In this document: piece after piece, positions 26,209-35,205 of the stretch
How positions within the stretch are numbered: position 1 is the first letter of the stretch
Layout of the letters: every line of letters starts with the position of its first letter
Assembly: GCA_050309435.1 (NCBI GenBank)
Contig: JBNRMJ010000011.1
Span: 229,921 to 293,920, forward strand
Reading direction: 5' to 3'
Length of the DNA stretch: 64,000 nucleotides
Source: CAYXVJ01 sp050309435
Lineage (GTDB): Bacteria > Bacillota > Clostridia > Saccharofermentanales > Fastidiosipilaceae
Program-made: the position numbers and the translations under genes
Notes under the pieces: model-generated
What the model was told of the DNA's origin: nothing
What the model saw: the letters and a program-made list of their open reading frames with translations, nothing else
The model's database searches: none

Positions 26209-27687
26209 TCATACCCCTTCTACTTCCCAAAGATTTAGTGTCATATTATCACGTAGCCAACAAGACAGCGATCGTTCGGCTACGGGAAACTCACCATAAC
26301 CATCTTCGTCGATCACGACTTTATCTTCCAGATTTCCAAGATAATCGGCATAAATCTGACCGGTCTCCGTTTCGCCGACTGCCATTCTTAACGTAGCAGG
26401 AGCACCGTTGGATAAAATAACCGCTAGCGGCGGCCTTTCTTCTTCGCTGCGGCGCACCCATCCAATCAGATTTTCAGATTCGAAGTAGTCATCCTGAGCA
26501 CCCCTGGCATAGATACGACGCAGACTCATCATCTTGTCGATGAGGCCACCCATGGCCTCTATTTGACCGTCTCCCGTACCGCAGTAATCACCATAAAATA
26601 CACAAGGATAGCCTGCTTCGCGAAGTAATATCAGTGCATAAGCAAGCGGTTTAAACCAGGCTCCGACGGATGACTCGAGGGACTGTCCCGGCTGCGAATC
26701 GTGGTTCTCCACGAATGTTACCGTATGCAAAGGATCTGCTGCCACAGATGTATTCTCAAATATACTGCGAAGATCAAATGCCGTGCCTTCGATCGATGCC
26801 TGATGAAACTTGAAATGAAGACTGACATCAAACAGTGCCAGTAACTGTCCTGTTTCATTGAGATACTGGTCCAGCTCGAGAACGTCGGCGTTCCAGTATT
26901 CGGCCACGAAGAAGAACCGATCTCCGTGTACGCCTCGAACATGCTCGACCAAAGAACGAACAAAGCCCGCGCTCATGTGCTTGACGGCATCCAGTCTAAA
27001 CCCGTCTGCTCCCGTCGTCTCTATAAACCAGTTTGCCCATTGAATCAAATCTTCGAAAACTTCCGGATGAGAGAAATCCACATCCGAACCCATCAAAAAA
27101 TCGAAGTTGCCGTATTCCGAAGACACATCCTCGGCCCAGAACTTGTTTTCTCCGATGAAACGAAAGATCCCGTTTTCACCGTTTCGTGCATCATAGTCCG
27201 TGCCCGTAAAGTGATACCAGTGTAGAGTTTTATTTGAATATTTTCCGTCTCGTCCGGGAAAAGTAAATCGCGTCCAGGCCTCTATCTCATATGGCTCGGT
27301 TATAGCCTGTGATCGATTCTCCGGATCCATCTTTTCTGCCAAAACGACTTCGGTCTCGTCGGCCCCCGAGCGATGATTCAGGACCACATCCATATAAACT
27401 TGCATGCCATGTTCCTTAAGAACACGAATACACTCCAACAGCTCATCCTTCGTACCGTATTTCGTACGAACAGTCCCCTTCTGGTCAAACTCGCCCAGAT
27501 CATAGAGGTCGTAGACCGAGTAGCCGGTGTCCGAATCGCCGCCCTGCGCTTTATAGACCGGAGGCAGCCACACGGCTGTCACTCCTTTGGCGGCGAGGCC
27601 CGGAGCCATGTCGATCAGTCGGCGATAATGCTGACCGTCGTTGTTCACATACCATTCGAAACTCTGAAACATGATGCCGTTTAACAT
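26209..27687 (-). CDS. cytoplasmic alpha-amylase, GH13
   Basis: The 492-residue enzyme has no signal peptide and carries the GH13 triad: Asp233 in GFRLDAVKH, Glu263 in VAEYWN and Asp330 in VENHDSQ. The start MLNGIMFQSFEWYVNNDGQH and overall order fit the intracellular bacterial alpha-amylases related to E. coli AmyA (GH13_5). It would cut maltodextrins imported by the ABC system at 7-13 kb. GGGAG lies before the ATG. Glucanotransferase activity cannot be excluded but the active-site blocks favour hydrolysis. Confidence 0.92.
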   Translation of the reverse strand: MLNGIMFQSFEWYVNNDGQHYRRLIDMAPGLAAKGVTAVWLPPVYKAQGGDSDTGYSVYDLYDLGEFDQKGTVRTKYGTKDELLECIRVLKEHGMQVYMDVVLNHRSGADETEVVLAEKMDPENRSQAITEPYEIEAWTRFTFPGRDGKYSNKTLHWYHFTGTDYDARNGENGIFRFIGENKFWAEDVSSEYGNFDFLMGSDVDFSHPEVFEDLIQWANWFIETTGADGFRLDAVKHMSAGFVRSLVEHVRGVHGDRFFFVAEYWNADVLELDQYLNETGQLLALFDVSLHFKFHQASIEGTAFDLRSIFENTSVAADPLHTVTFVENHDSQPGQSLESSVGAWFKPLAYALILLREAGYPCVFYGDYCGTGDGQIEAMGGLIDKMMSLRRIYARGAQDDYFESENLIGWVRRSEEERPPLAVILSNGAPATLRMAVGETETGQIYADYLGNLEDKVVIDEDGYGEFPVAERSLSCWLRDNMTLNLWEVEGV

Positions 27688-27735
27688 AAGGTATTCTCCC
27701 TGGTATAAGCATGTCGAGTCGGCACTGCTTTATCA

Positions 27736-28398
27736 TCAGGCTTCATCGAGGACAGGATCCAAACGAAGTTCGTTCATATCCACGCAGAAGCGATCGGCGA
27801 TGTCAATTACGCTTTTCTGTTCTTCGGCCAGCACGTCTTCATGGATCAAAACGCTATAAAAACCACCTTCAACGGCAGAAAGAAGAGATTGCGGCGTATC
27901 CTCGAAGACAGCCGTCTCCGCAGGCTTACTGCCCATATTTTCTGCAGCCATAAGGAAAACTTCGGGTGTCCGTTTATTGATCCCCAGATCGGAACAGCTG
28001 TAAATCGCTTCGAAATAAGGCAAAAGCCCGTGCTTATCGAGAGCAGGCACAGCCAGTTTTCCGGCGGTTAAAGTCGCCACGGTCATGCGAACGCCGTTAT
28101 TCTTTAAGTACTCAAGATAATCTCGTACCCCCGGCTTTAGTCCGACGTCATTCAGATAATGCCTTTCCATAGACTCGTAGCCGAGTCTGCGAATCTCTTC
28201 TTCACTCTCCGTGATGCCAAAATGTTCTTTCATATAAGATACGACACCAGCAAAATTCAAACCTTCGACATCCTGCTTATAACTGTCCGGCACCTTGACG
28301 CCTTTACTATTTAGAAAATCCAAATCCAGATTATGCCACTGCACCATCGAATCCAGAAGAGTTCCATCCATATCAAAAATCACAAAACGCTTATTCAT
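27736..28398 (-). CDS. HAD-superfamily phosphatase, beta-phosphoglucomutase-like
   Basis: Residues 9-16 DMDGTLLDS hold the nucleophile and acid/base aspartates, followed by a helical cap, TVATLTAGKLA (motif II region), KRTPEVFLMAAENM with the motif III Lys and VFEDTPQSLLSA (motif IV). The 220 residues fit HAD subfamily IA. Gene order next to amylase could fit a sugar-phosphate role, but the substrate is unknown. AAAGGAATAGT precedes the ATG. Confidence 0.88.
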   Translation of the reverse strand: MNKRFVIFDMDGTLLDSMVQWHNLDLDFLNSKGVKVPDSYKQDVEGLNFAGVVSYMKEHFGITESEEEIRRLGYESMERHYLNDVGLKPGVRDYLEYLKNNGVRMTVATLTAGKLAVPALDKHGLLPYFEAIYSCSDLGINKRTPEVFLMAAENMGSKPAETAVFEDTPQSLLSAVEGGFYSVLIHEDVLAEEQKSVIDIADRFCVDMNELRLDPVLDEA

Positions 28399-28513
28399 AC
28401 TATTCCTTTATCATCGTTCATAAAATTACTTATTAGCAAAATTTTAACACAGCTGCCGATAAATACATGTTACGCTACAAATAGAGGAAGTCGAAAAGGC
28501 GAGAGGTGAAACA

Positions 28514-28870
28514 ATGGATAAGAATCGTAAAAAAGAACTGATCGAAGAATATAAGAATCGCAAACCGGATATGGGAGTGCTGTCCCTAACATGTACGATC
28601 ACTAATGATGTTTTTATGTTGACGTCAAATGACATGACCGCAACAATCAACAGCGAGCTTTTCAAACTGAACTCGGGTCTGCATGGCAATCGCGAGTTGC
28701 AGACACTCTGGCATGCTAATGGCGAAGATGCCTTCGAATGGAAAATCGTAGAATTACTGGATTATCAGGATCAGGATGTCGACTATAGCGACGATTTGGA
28801 AAGCTTGCTCGAACTCTGTCTGGCAGATCATCCCGCTGCCAAAGCATCATATAAAAGACGCAAATCTTAA
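28514..28870 (+). CDS. degenerate GIY-YIG nuclease-family protein, 118 aa
   Basis: The overall pattern (KKELIEEYKNRKPDMGVLSL, then an HGNRELQTLW stretch and GEDAFEWKIVELL) matches a short Firmicutes family classed with GIY-YIG nucleases, whose members read MGV then a NGK-IGSS core. Here that core is TITNDVFMLTSNDM, so the Tyr, Gly and Arg residues needed for cleavage are missing. It is probably not a nuclease and may have a binding role. GAGAGGTG precedes the ATG. It lies 13 bases before the MerR promoter. Confidence 0.6.
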   Translation: MDKNRKKELIEEYKNRKPDMGVLSLTCTITNDVFMLTSNDMTATINSELFKLNSGLHGNRELQTLWHANGEDAFEWKIVELLDYQDQDVDYSDDLESLLELCLADHPAAKASYKRRKS

Positions 28871-28882
28871 GAGAATCCCGTA

Positions 28883-28913
28883 TTGACATTGACGTTGCGT
28901 CAAGCTTTATACT
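28883..28913 (+). promoter_or_regulatory. MerR-type promoter with 19-bp spacer and dyad
   Basis: TTGACA (28883-28888) and TATACT (28908-28913) are separated by 19 bases, longer than normal, as is typical for promoters activated by MerR proteins. The spacer contains a perfect dyad TTGACG-TTG-CGTCAA (28889-28903). It lies 20 bases before the TipAS regulator start, so self-regulation is likely. Confidence 0.85.
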
Positions 28914-28933
28914 TCAAGCAAAGGGAGGCGCAA

Positions 28934-29689
28934 ATGAACTACAGCATAAGCGAATTAAGTAAACTTGCCGGCGTCAGCAGTCGTACGCTCCGCTACTACG
29001 AGACGATCGGTTTGCTCTCGTCCACAAGAAATCCGGAAAACTATTACAGGGTCTACGGTCAAAACGAAGTCAAACGGCTGCAGCAGATCTTGTTTTATCG
29101 CGAACTGGGAGTTCCATTAGCGAAAATAAAGTCGATCCTCAACAGCCCCTCCTTTGATCATGAGAGCGCTCTTCTCGAGCATCTGGAGCAACTCAAGGCC
29201 AGGCAGGAACAGTTGGTCGGCTTGATTCATACGGTAGAAAAGAGTCTGAAAGCAGAAAAGGGAGTTATAGTCATGTCAGATCGCGAAAAATTCGAAGGCT
29301 TTAAAAAGAAACTCATTGAAGAGAACGAAGCCAAATACGGACGGGAAACAAGGGATCGATACGGCGACGAAATCGTCGATCAATCTAATCAAAAACTGCA
29401 AGATGCATCAGAAAAGGATTTCAACGATATCGAATCGTTGAATAAGGCTTTCAACGATAAGCTAAAAGAAGCGATGGCCGACGGCGATCCCGCCGCCGCC
29501 CCGGCTCAGGAAGCCTGTGACTTACATCGCAGATGGCTGGCTTTCTACTGGCCGGCCTATCATAAAGAAGCTCACCTGGGTCTGGCCCAAACTTACGTTT
29601 CAGACGAACGTTTTAAAGCCTACTACGAAGCAATCGCCCCGGGAGCCGCCGAGTTTTTATATGCCGCGCTGCAGATTTACTGTGCTTAA
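28934..29689 (+). CDS. MerR-family regulator with TipAS antibiotic-recognition domain
   Basis: An N-terminal MerR helix-turn-helix (YSISELSKLAGVSSRTLRYYETIGLL), a dimerisation helix and a C-terminal TipAS domain (about 125-251, with EACDLHRRWLAFYWPAYH and HLGLAQTYVSDERF) make up 251 residues. TipA-type proteins bind thiopeptides or other hydrophobic drugs and activate promoters with long spacers. The start at 28934 follows AAGGGAGGCGCAA; the longer frame would begin inside the promoter. No transporter is encoded next to it, so its targets other than itself are unknown. Confidence 0.92.
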   Translation: MNYSISELSKLAGVSSRTLRYYETIGLLSSTRNPENYYRVYGQNEVKRLQQILFYRELGVPLAKIKSILNSPSFDHESALLEHLEQLKARQEQLVGLIHTVEKSLKAEKGVIVMSDREKFEGFKKKLIEENEAKYGRETRDRYGDEIVDQSNQKLQDASEKDFNDIESLNKAFNDKLKEAMADGDPAAAPAQEACDLHRRWLAFYWPAYHKEAHLGLAQTYVSDERFKAYYEAIAPGAAEFLYAALQIYCA

Positions 29690-29724
29690 GAACTCAGGCA
29701 ATCAATCGTTACTCATTAAGACAA

Positions 29725-29760
29725 AATACCCTCTGCGCCAAGTCCTGCACGGAGGGTATT
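29725..29760. terminator. terminator between merR and rnfB
   Basis: Arms AATACCCTC (29725-29733) and GAGGGTATT (29752-29760) form a 9-bp stem; T-rich sequence follows on both strands. It lies between convergent transcription units. Confidence 0.75.
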
Positions 29761-29797
29761 CTTGTATCATATTATGAACGGATAAAGGACAGGATTC

Positions 29798-30889
29798 TTA
29801 TTCCTTCTTATCCTCTTCGGAGAGTCGTCCGGTTTGAGCGATCGTATGAAGTTTCGAGGCATCCTTGACGGGACGGGGGCTTGCATCAATCGTGCTTGCC
29901 GAAGCATCGGCGCCTTCTTTAATCCGCACAGATGTGGACTTAGGATCGATTTTTGCCGTCGTTTTCTCGGTATTGGGCTTTTCTCCCTCGACTATGATGA
30001 AGTGCTCCGGAGGATTCTCGATATCAATGATAGCGTTGGTCGGACAAACATTTGCACAGGCGCCGCAGTTCGTGCATTTTGTATAGTCAATATAGGCGAG
30101 TGCGCCTTTCATCGTGATCGCATCGACGGGGCAGGCCTTCACACAGAGCGTACAGCCGATACAGCCGACCGTGCAATACTTTTTCACCTGAGGTCCCCTG
30201 TCCTGAGATTGGCAGAGAACCGTAAAACGGATATCGTGATCAACCATTTCAATAAGCTGTTTGGGACAGGCAGCCACGCATTTACGGCAGGACTTGCACT
30301 TTTTCTCGTTGATAACGGCAATATCGTTAACGATATCTATCGCATCGAAAGGACAGGCACGAACGCAATCTCCGTGGCCCAGACAACCATAGGGACAGGC
30401 CTTATGACCGTCAAACAACTGAGCGGCGGCCGAGCAACTGTTAATGCCCTGATAAGCGTACTTTTCGGTGGCCCGATTGCAGTTACCCTGGCAACGCACG
30501 CGAGCGATCTGGATTTTCCGTTCGGTAGTATTCGCAGCACCCATAATCGAGGCAATATTACCGACCACGGCAGAACCGCCCGGCACGCAGAGGTTGATGC
30601 CAGCCTCACCCGAAGCTACCGCTTTCGCATACTCGTCGCAGCCGACGTAACCGCAGGCACCGCAGTTAACACCGGGCAGAACTTCTCTTACCTCGTCTGC
30701 TTTCGGATCGGTAGGCACATAGAAAATTTTTGCTGCGATGGTTAAGAGTACTCCGGCAGCAGCACCGACTCCGCACATGACCAGGACGGGAGCGATCAGA
30801 GTCGAGATTCCGTCAAGTGTCATGATATGTGTTGGCAATGCCTTTACCGAGGCAAGAATCATCTGTAGATTGAATAGTAATGTTGTCAT
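29798..30889 (-). CDS. rnfB: Rnf complex subunit RnfB, iron-sulfur protein
   Basis: A short N-terminal membrane anchor (about 26-55) is followed by the [4Fe-4S] site GVNCGACGYVGCDEYAKAV and a set of ferredoxin-type motifs (CLGHGDCVRACP, CKSCRKCVAACP, CIGCTLCVKACP, CTNCGACANVCP). It passes electrons from ferredoxin into the membrane complex. A Thr/Ser/Lys-rich tail of about 60 residues follows the clusters. It is the last gene of the operon, with AAGGAGACAAG before the ATG. Confidence 0.97.
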   Translation of the reverse strand: MTTLLFNLQMILASVKALPTHIMTLDGISTLIAPVLVMCGVGAAAGVLLTIAAKIFYVPTDPKADEVREVLPGVNCGACGYVGCDEYAKAVASGEAGINLCVPGGSAVVGNIASIMGAANTTERKIQIARVRCQGNCNRATEKYAYQGINSCSAAAQLFDGHKACPYGCLGHGDCVRACPFDAIDIVNDIAVINEKKCKSCRKCVAACPKQLIEMVDHDIRFTVLCQSQDRGPQVKKYCTVGCIGCTLCVKACPVDAITMKGALAYIDYTKCTNCGACANVCPTNAIIDIENPPEHFIIVEGEKPNTEKTTAKIDPKSTSVRIKEGADASASTIDASPRPVKDASKLHTIAQTGRLSEEDKKE

Positions 30890-30899
30890 CTTGTCTCCT

Positions 30900-31487
30900 T
30901 TAAAACTTCATGCCTTGAAAGCCAAAGAAGGCCAGCGAGACCAGTGAAGCTGCGATTAATGAAGAAGGAAAACCCTTCAGCACTTCCGGAATATCCGAAT
31001 TTTCCATGCGTTCGCGGATACCCGAGAAAAGTAAAATCGCGACCAGGAAACCAACACCGGAGAAAGCACCATTAGCAACTGCCCAGCCAAAATTTAACTT
31101 ATCCTGAACATTTACCAATGCGATACCCAATACCGCACAGTTAGTCGTAATCAAAGGCAAATAAACGCCTAAAGAACGATAGAGGGCTACCGACGTTTTC
31201 TTGATGAACAGTTCAACGAATTGAACCAGCGCAGCTATAACCAGTATGAACGAAAGTGTCTGCAGATAATCCAGACCGAAGCGCTCCAGTAAAAAGTGGT
31301 TGATCGTCCAGGTAGCAGCCGAAGCCAGCGTCATAACGAAAGTAACAGCGGCACCCATGGAAAGCGCGGTCTCTGTTTTCTTCGAGACACCCAGAAAAGG
31401 ACAGATACCCAGGAACTGGACTAAAATAACATTTTCGATAAATACCGCGGTAATTAAGGCGGTAAACAGAGATGGTATTAAATTCAT
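30900..31487 (-). CDS. rnfA: Rnf complex membrane subunit RnfA
   Basis: This 195-residue membrane protein has about six helices and family motifs FIENVILVQFLGICPFLG and PLITTNCAVLG, including the cysteines proposed to hold an Fe-S centre with RnfE. It forms part of the ion-translocating core. It lies 10 bases before rnfB and 17 after rnfE. Confidence 0.97.
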   Translation of the reverse strand: MNLIPSLFTALITAVFIENVILVQFLGICPFLGVSKKTETALSMGAAVTFVMTLASAATWTINHFLLERFGLDYLQTLSFILVIAALVQFVELFIKKTSVALYRSLGVYLPLITTNCAVLGIALVNVQDKLNFGWAVANGAFSGVGFLVAILLFSGIRERMENSDIPEVLKGFPSSLIAASLVSLAFFGFQGMKF

Positions 31488-31504
31488 TATTATCTCTCCT
31501 TTTC

Positions 31505-32167
31505 TTAATGCCCGCCGGATGCGGTAAGCGAATCGCGCTGCCTGTCGGCATCATCTTTGAAATTTTTTAAGTCAACTTTCACCAGCTGCAACTTATTCAT
31601 CAAACCGATCAGAATACCGAAGGTAAGGAATCCGCCCGGAGGCAGAATCATCATGATGACGGGGCTGAAAGCTTCACCAAACAAGGCGAAACCGAGAATC
31701 GATCCGTTACCGAGGATTTCACGTATGCTACCCATGATAAAGAGCGCCAGCGTGAAACCAAGACCCATGCCCAAACCGTCCATCGCGGCTATACCGATAC
31801 GATTCTTACTGGCAAAGGACTCGGCACGACCCAGAATGATGCAGTTAACGACGATCAGGGGAATGTAAATACCAAGAGCTGTATAAATGCCGGGCAGATA
31901 AGCCTGCATCAAGAGCTGCACGATCGTGGTAAACCCTGCGATAATAACGATGTAAGACGGAATACGCACTTTATCGGAAATGACATTTCTCAGAAGCGAT
32001 ATCAGAATATTGGAAGCAGTCAGAACCGCCAAGGTAGCCAGCCCCATACCAATACCGTTGATCGCGGCAGTTGTAACCGCGAGTGTCGGGCAGGTACCCA
32101 AAACCAAACGCAAAACCGGGTTCTCGCTAATAATACCGTTCTTGAAAGTGTTGATTGCTTTACTCAT
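31505..32167 (-). CDS. rnfE: Rnf complex membrane subunit RnfE
   Basis: A homologue of RnfA in inverted topology, 220 residues, with FKNGIISENPVLRLVLGTCPTLAV and PLIVVNCIILGRAESFA carrying the conserved cysteines. It ends in a charged cytoplasmic tail. Its ATG overlaps the rnfG stop (ATGA), so translation is coupled. Confidence 0.97.
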   Translation of the reverse strand: MSKAINTFKNGIISENPVLRLVLGTCPTLAVTTAAINGIGMGLATLAVLTASNILISLLRNVISDKVRIPSYIVIIAGFTTIVQLLMQAYLPGIYTALGIYIPLIVVNCIILGRAESFASKNRIGIAAMDGLGMGLGFTLALFIMGSIREILGNGSILGFALFGEAFSPVIMMILPPGGFLTFGILIGLMNKLQLVKVDLKNFKDDADRQRDSLTASGGH

Positions 32168-32763
32168 TGTCCGGCTCCTTTCTCGACAAGTTCCGCTGCA
32201 AGTTTCAGAGCCGTATCGGCCGCCTGCGTCACAGCAGTTGAAGTGATCGTAGCAGCAGAAATAGCTTCGATTTCACTTGTCGGATCATTAAGCATTTTTA
32301 CTACTTTAAGCGTGGTTCCCGCACCGCCGGCACCGGTAAACTGTTCATAGAAATCAGGCTTGGTCGCATTCGCTCCCAGACCCGGGGTTTCCGTATGCTG
32401 AGTAACACGAAGACCGGATATGAAAAGGTCATCGGCCGTAACGCCGACTATGCTGTTGACAGCTCCGCCGTAACCTGTTGTAACGGCATCAAAAACATAT
32501 CCGATCAGTTCATCGGCTGCATAGGCAGCATATACAGCTTGAATCACACCAGTGGTATCCAGAGCTTCTTCGCCTTCCAAAAGTTCAAAGCTTTCAGCTT
32601 CGGTCATTACAGACCGACGGGCTGCTGCCGCATCTTCTGCCGCACGTATCGCGATCGTTTCGTTCGTAACACTGTAAACAAGCGCCAGTAAAAAGGTGGT
32701 TACCAGACAGATCGCAAACAATGATATCGTCGGGAAATACTTTTCTTTAAATGAATTAACCAT
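32164..32763 (-). CDS. rnfG: Rnf complex flavoprotein RnfG
   Basis: One N-terminal membrane helix (about 13-33) anchors an outward-facing FMN-binding domain. ISAATITSTAV near residue 175 is the S(A/G)AT flavinylation site, where FMN is joined to Thr. Start: ATG at 32763 with AGAAGGCG upstream and an 8-base overlap with the rnfD stop; the listed upstream in-frame ATG at 32781 lies deeper in rnfD. The 199 residues are normal. Confidence 0.95.
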   Translation of the reverse strand: MVNSFKEKYFPTISLFAICLVTTFLLALVYSVTNETIAIRAAEDAAAARRSVMTEAESFELLEGEEALDTTGVIQAVYAAYAADELIGYVFDAVTTGYGGAVNSIVGVTADDLFISGLRVTQHTETPGLGANATKPDFYEQFTGAGGAGTTLKVVKMLNDPTSEIEAISAATITSTAVTQAADTALKLAAELVEKGAGQ

Positions 32764-33787
32764 GTTTCGCCTTCTTTCCACCGAATGCCGTCGGCACTAT
32801 AATGCGATCGATCAAAGGGACACAAAGGTTCATCAATAAGATGGCATACATGACACCTTCCGGATATGAACCAAAAGCACGGATAACCACTGTCAGGAAT
32901 CCTGCACCGGCAGCGAATATGATCTGACCGATTCTGGTCATCGGAGTTGTCGTGTAATCGGTGATCATAAAAAAAGCACCAAAAATAACCGCACCGAACA
33001 TCAACTCGGCCAGAACATTACCGCTGAAGAGGCCGTTGGATCCCAGCCACATCCAGGCGAAGAAAGAGAAACTTCCGATATAAACCAGAGGCATCATGGG
33101 CTTAATAACTTTCCTGAATAAAAGATAGCTTGCTCCGATCAAAATCGCCAGGCAGGATACCTCGCCTATCACACCACTGGAATAGCCCAGGAACTTCGCC
33201 AGAAATTCCGTGCCGTTAAGCGGCCAGTTGCTCAGTCGGTCTTCAATATCCGATAACGGTGTCGCAACCGATGTGGCATCGGCTGTTGACCCGGCCAGTT
33301 CAGCAGCTTTCGCAGCCAGCCAGGGAATCCAGCTGTCTTTCATATCACGAGGAACCGTAAAGGTCGTCATGATGGCAGGCCAGGATACCATCAGCATCGC
33401 ACGTCCTGCCAACGCCGGGTTCAGGAAATTCTGGCCGATACCGCCAAACAAACACTTGACGAATAGTATTGCGAAAACCGAGCCGACAACAGGTATCCAA
33501 AGCGGCGCCGAAGGCGGTAAAAACAATCCCAGCAACAGACCCGTGACAGCTGCACTGCCGTCGGTAACTGTCACTTCTTTTTTTAAGACTTTCGCATAAA
33601 GATATTCAGTTAAAATGGCCGAAGCCACCGAGGTAGCCAAAACAGCCAGCACGTACCAGCCAAACTGGTATATACCCACCAGTGATACCGGCAGAAGGGC
33701 GATGCACACATCCAGCATGATGTTTTGAGTCGATACCTTCGTCCGGATATGGGGAGATGATTTCGCCGTTAAAAAGATATTATCCAC
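32756..33787 (-). CDS. rnfD: Rnf complex membrane flavoprotein RnfD
   Basis: The 343-residue protein has about nine membrane helices and a DATSVATPL motif matching the covalent FMN site on Thr. The start is set at GTG 33787, which has AGCGGAGG six bases upstream and overlaps the rnfC stop by eight bases; an ATG at 33826 in frame has no such site. Riboflavin and FMN sites in D and G carry electrons across the membrane. Confidence 0.95.
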   Translation of the reverse strand: MDNIFLTAKSSPHIRTKVSTQNIMLDVCIALLPVSLVGIYQFGWYVLAVLATSVASAILTEYLYAKVLKKEVTVTDGSAAVTGLLLGLFLPPSAPLWIPVVGSVFAILFVKCLFGGIGQNFLNPALAGRAMLMVSWPAIMTTFTVPRDMKDSWIPWLAAKAAELAGSTADATSVATPLSDIEDRLSNWPLNGTEFLAKFLGYSSGVIGEVSCLAILIGASYLLFRKVIKPMMPLVYIGSFSFFAWMWLGSNGLFSGNVLAELMFGAVIFGAFFMITDYTTTPMTRIGQIIFAAGAGFLTVVIRAFGSYPEGVMYAILLMNLCVPLIDRIIVPTAFGGKKAKHG

Positions 33788-35138
33788 GATTAACCTCCGC
33801 TTTAGATTGTTCGACCTTCGCCGCACGAGCCGCTACGGCTCTCAATTCGGCTTTACCCAAACGGAAAGACTGGACCAGGTTTCTGGCCGCCGGGCAGGCA
33901 TAACTGCAGCATCCGCACTCGATGCAGGACATCAGGTAATACTTGTCTGCAGCTTCCTGTACTTTACCCTGAAGAATTTTGTTATTCAGATCCAGAGGCA
34001 TGAGATTCATCGGGCAGACCTGAACACAACGACCGCAACGTATACAAGGAGATTCTTCCTTCATATCGACGGCAGCCTCCGTCAAGGCCAAAATAGCATT
34101 CGACTGCTTGAGTATCGCATTATCCAGCGTGAACTGACCGACACCGTTCATGGGGCCGCCCATAATAACACGGGTCGGCTCGGCTTTTAGACCGCCGACA
34201 AACTCAAGAACATCCGATACCAGCGTTCCCACCGGTAAAATAACATTCTTTTCTGCCTTCAGTGCATTACCGGCTACGGTTACGCGCCGTTCGATCAGGG
34301 GCATTCCTGTCTGCAGATAGGTATGAACATAAGACACTGTGCTGATGCTAAGCACGAGAACGCCGATGGATGAAGGTAATTGCCCCGCTTCGACTACTCT
34401 GCCCGTGATGGTATAAATCAGCTGCTTCTCACCGCCCTGCGGATAACGTGTCTTCAGTGCTATAACATCGATGTTCGGATGCTTCTCTGCAGCCTGAATC
34501 AGTCGGTCGATTGCTTTTCTCTTATTATCTTCGATACCGATTATCGCTCGCGGGATACCGGTCATATACAGAACATCTTCTATACCCTTCAGAATATTTT
34601 CGGTATTCTCTACCATTTCGCGGTAGTCAGAAGTTATATAAGGTTCACATTCGGCTCCGTTGATAATCAAGGTATCGAATTTGTGTCCGTTTGGCGGTGT
34701 CAGTTTAAACCATGTCGGGAAACCGGCGCCTCCCAATCCTACCAGGCCCGAATCACGAATTGCCTGAATCATTTCTGCCGGATCTCTGGTCGTGATCGGA
34801 GCAATCGAGGGATCTGTTTCCTGAATCTCATCGGGTTTGATGGCGACAGATACAACATGACGTCCGCCTGCATAAAGCATCGGTCCGACTGCCGTGACGG
34901 TACCCGAGGCACTGGCGTGAACCGGGGTCGAAATCCTGTCTTTCGGTTCTCCGATGAGCTGACCGCGAAGGACGCGATCACCTTTCTTTACGATGGGCGT
35001 ACACGGAGCGCCGATATGCTGCTGCATGGGAATAACCAGCTTTTCCGGCATCGGCATCCGAACACTTTCTTCTTTTTGTGTTTCTTTATGTCCGGGTGGG
35101 TGAATACCGCCTTTAAAAGCCTTTAAAGTTTTTAGCAC
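33780..35138 (-). CDS. rnfC: Rnf complex NADH-binding subunit RnfC
   Basis: The 452-residue protein has an N-terminal domain with GGIHPPGHKE, the NADH/FMN-binding LVGLGGAGFPTWFK, and two [4Fe-4S] motifs CIRCGRCVQVCP and CIECGCCSYACP. It exchanges electrons with NAD. The start is a GTG with GGGAGG nine bases upstream. The codon also overlaps the end of a 15-codon leader ORF. It is the first gene of the operon. Confidence 0.96.
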   Translation of the reverse strand: MLKTLKAFKGGIHPPGHKETQKEESVRMPMPEKLVIPMQQHIGAPCTPIVKKGDRVLRGQLIGEPKDRISTPVHASASGTVTAVGPMLYAGGRHVVSVAIKPDEIQETDPSIAPITTRDPAEMIQAIRDSGLVGLGGAGFPTWFKLTPPNGHKFDTLIINGAECEPYITSDYREMVENTENILKGIEDVLYMTGIPRAIIGIEDNKRKAIDRLIQAAEKHPNIDVIALKTRYPQGGEKQLIYTITGRVVEAGQLPSSIGVLVLSISTVSYVHTYLQTGMPLIERRVTVAGNALKAEKNVILPVGTLVSDVLEFVGGLKAEPTRVIMGGPMNGVGQFTLDNAILKQSNAILALTEAAVDMKEESPCIRCGRCVQVCPMNLMPLDLNNKILQGKVQEAADKYYLMSCIECGCCSYACPAARNLVQSFRLGKAELRAVAARAAKVEQSKAEVNRG

Positions 35139-35179
35139 TCCTTTCGCCCTCCCTTCTCTTTTAAGCTGATATAGAACAT
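35132..35179 (-). CDS. 15-codon leader ORF overlapping rnfC start
   Basis: ATG at 35179 is preceded by a very strong GAAGGAGGATTCTT ribosome site and opens a frame MFYISLKEKGGRKEC ending in TAA at 35132. The frame ends inside the rnfC start region (7-base overlap with the GTG at 35138), in a different frame. This arrangement suggests translational coupling or a leader-peptide control of rnf; no run of a single amino acid marks it as a classical attenuator. Confidence 0.5.
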   Translation of the reverse strand: MFYISLKEKGGRKEC

Positions 35180-35205
35180 AAGAATCCTCCTTCTCCCATT
35201 TACAT

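Noticed and set aside
29834..30745. A 303-residue open frame on the plus strand across rnfB
   Set aside because: It is the antisense shadow of rnfB, whose Fe-S motifs are clear; the shadow has no ribosome site and no recognisable domain.
34380..35126. A 248-residue plus-strand frame across rnfC
   Set aside because: Antisense shadow of rnfC, with no ribosome site and no family similarity.
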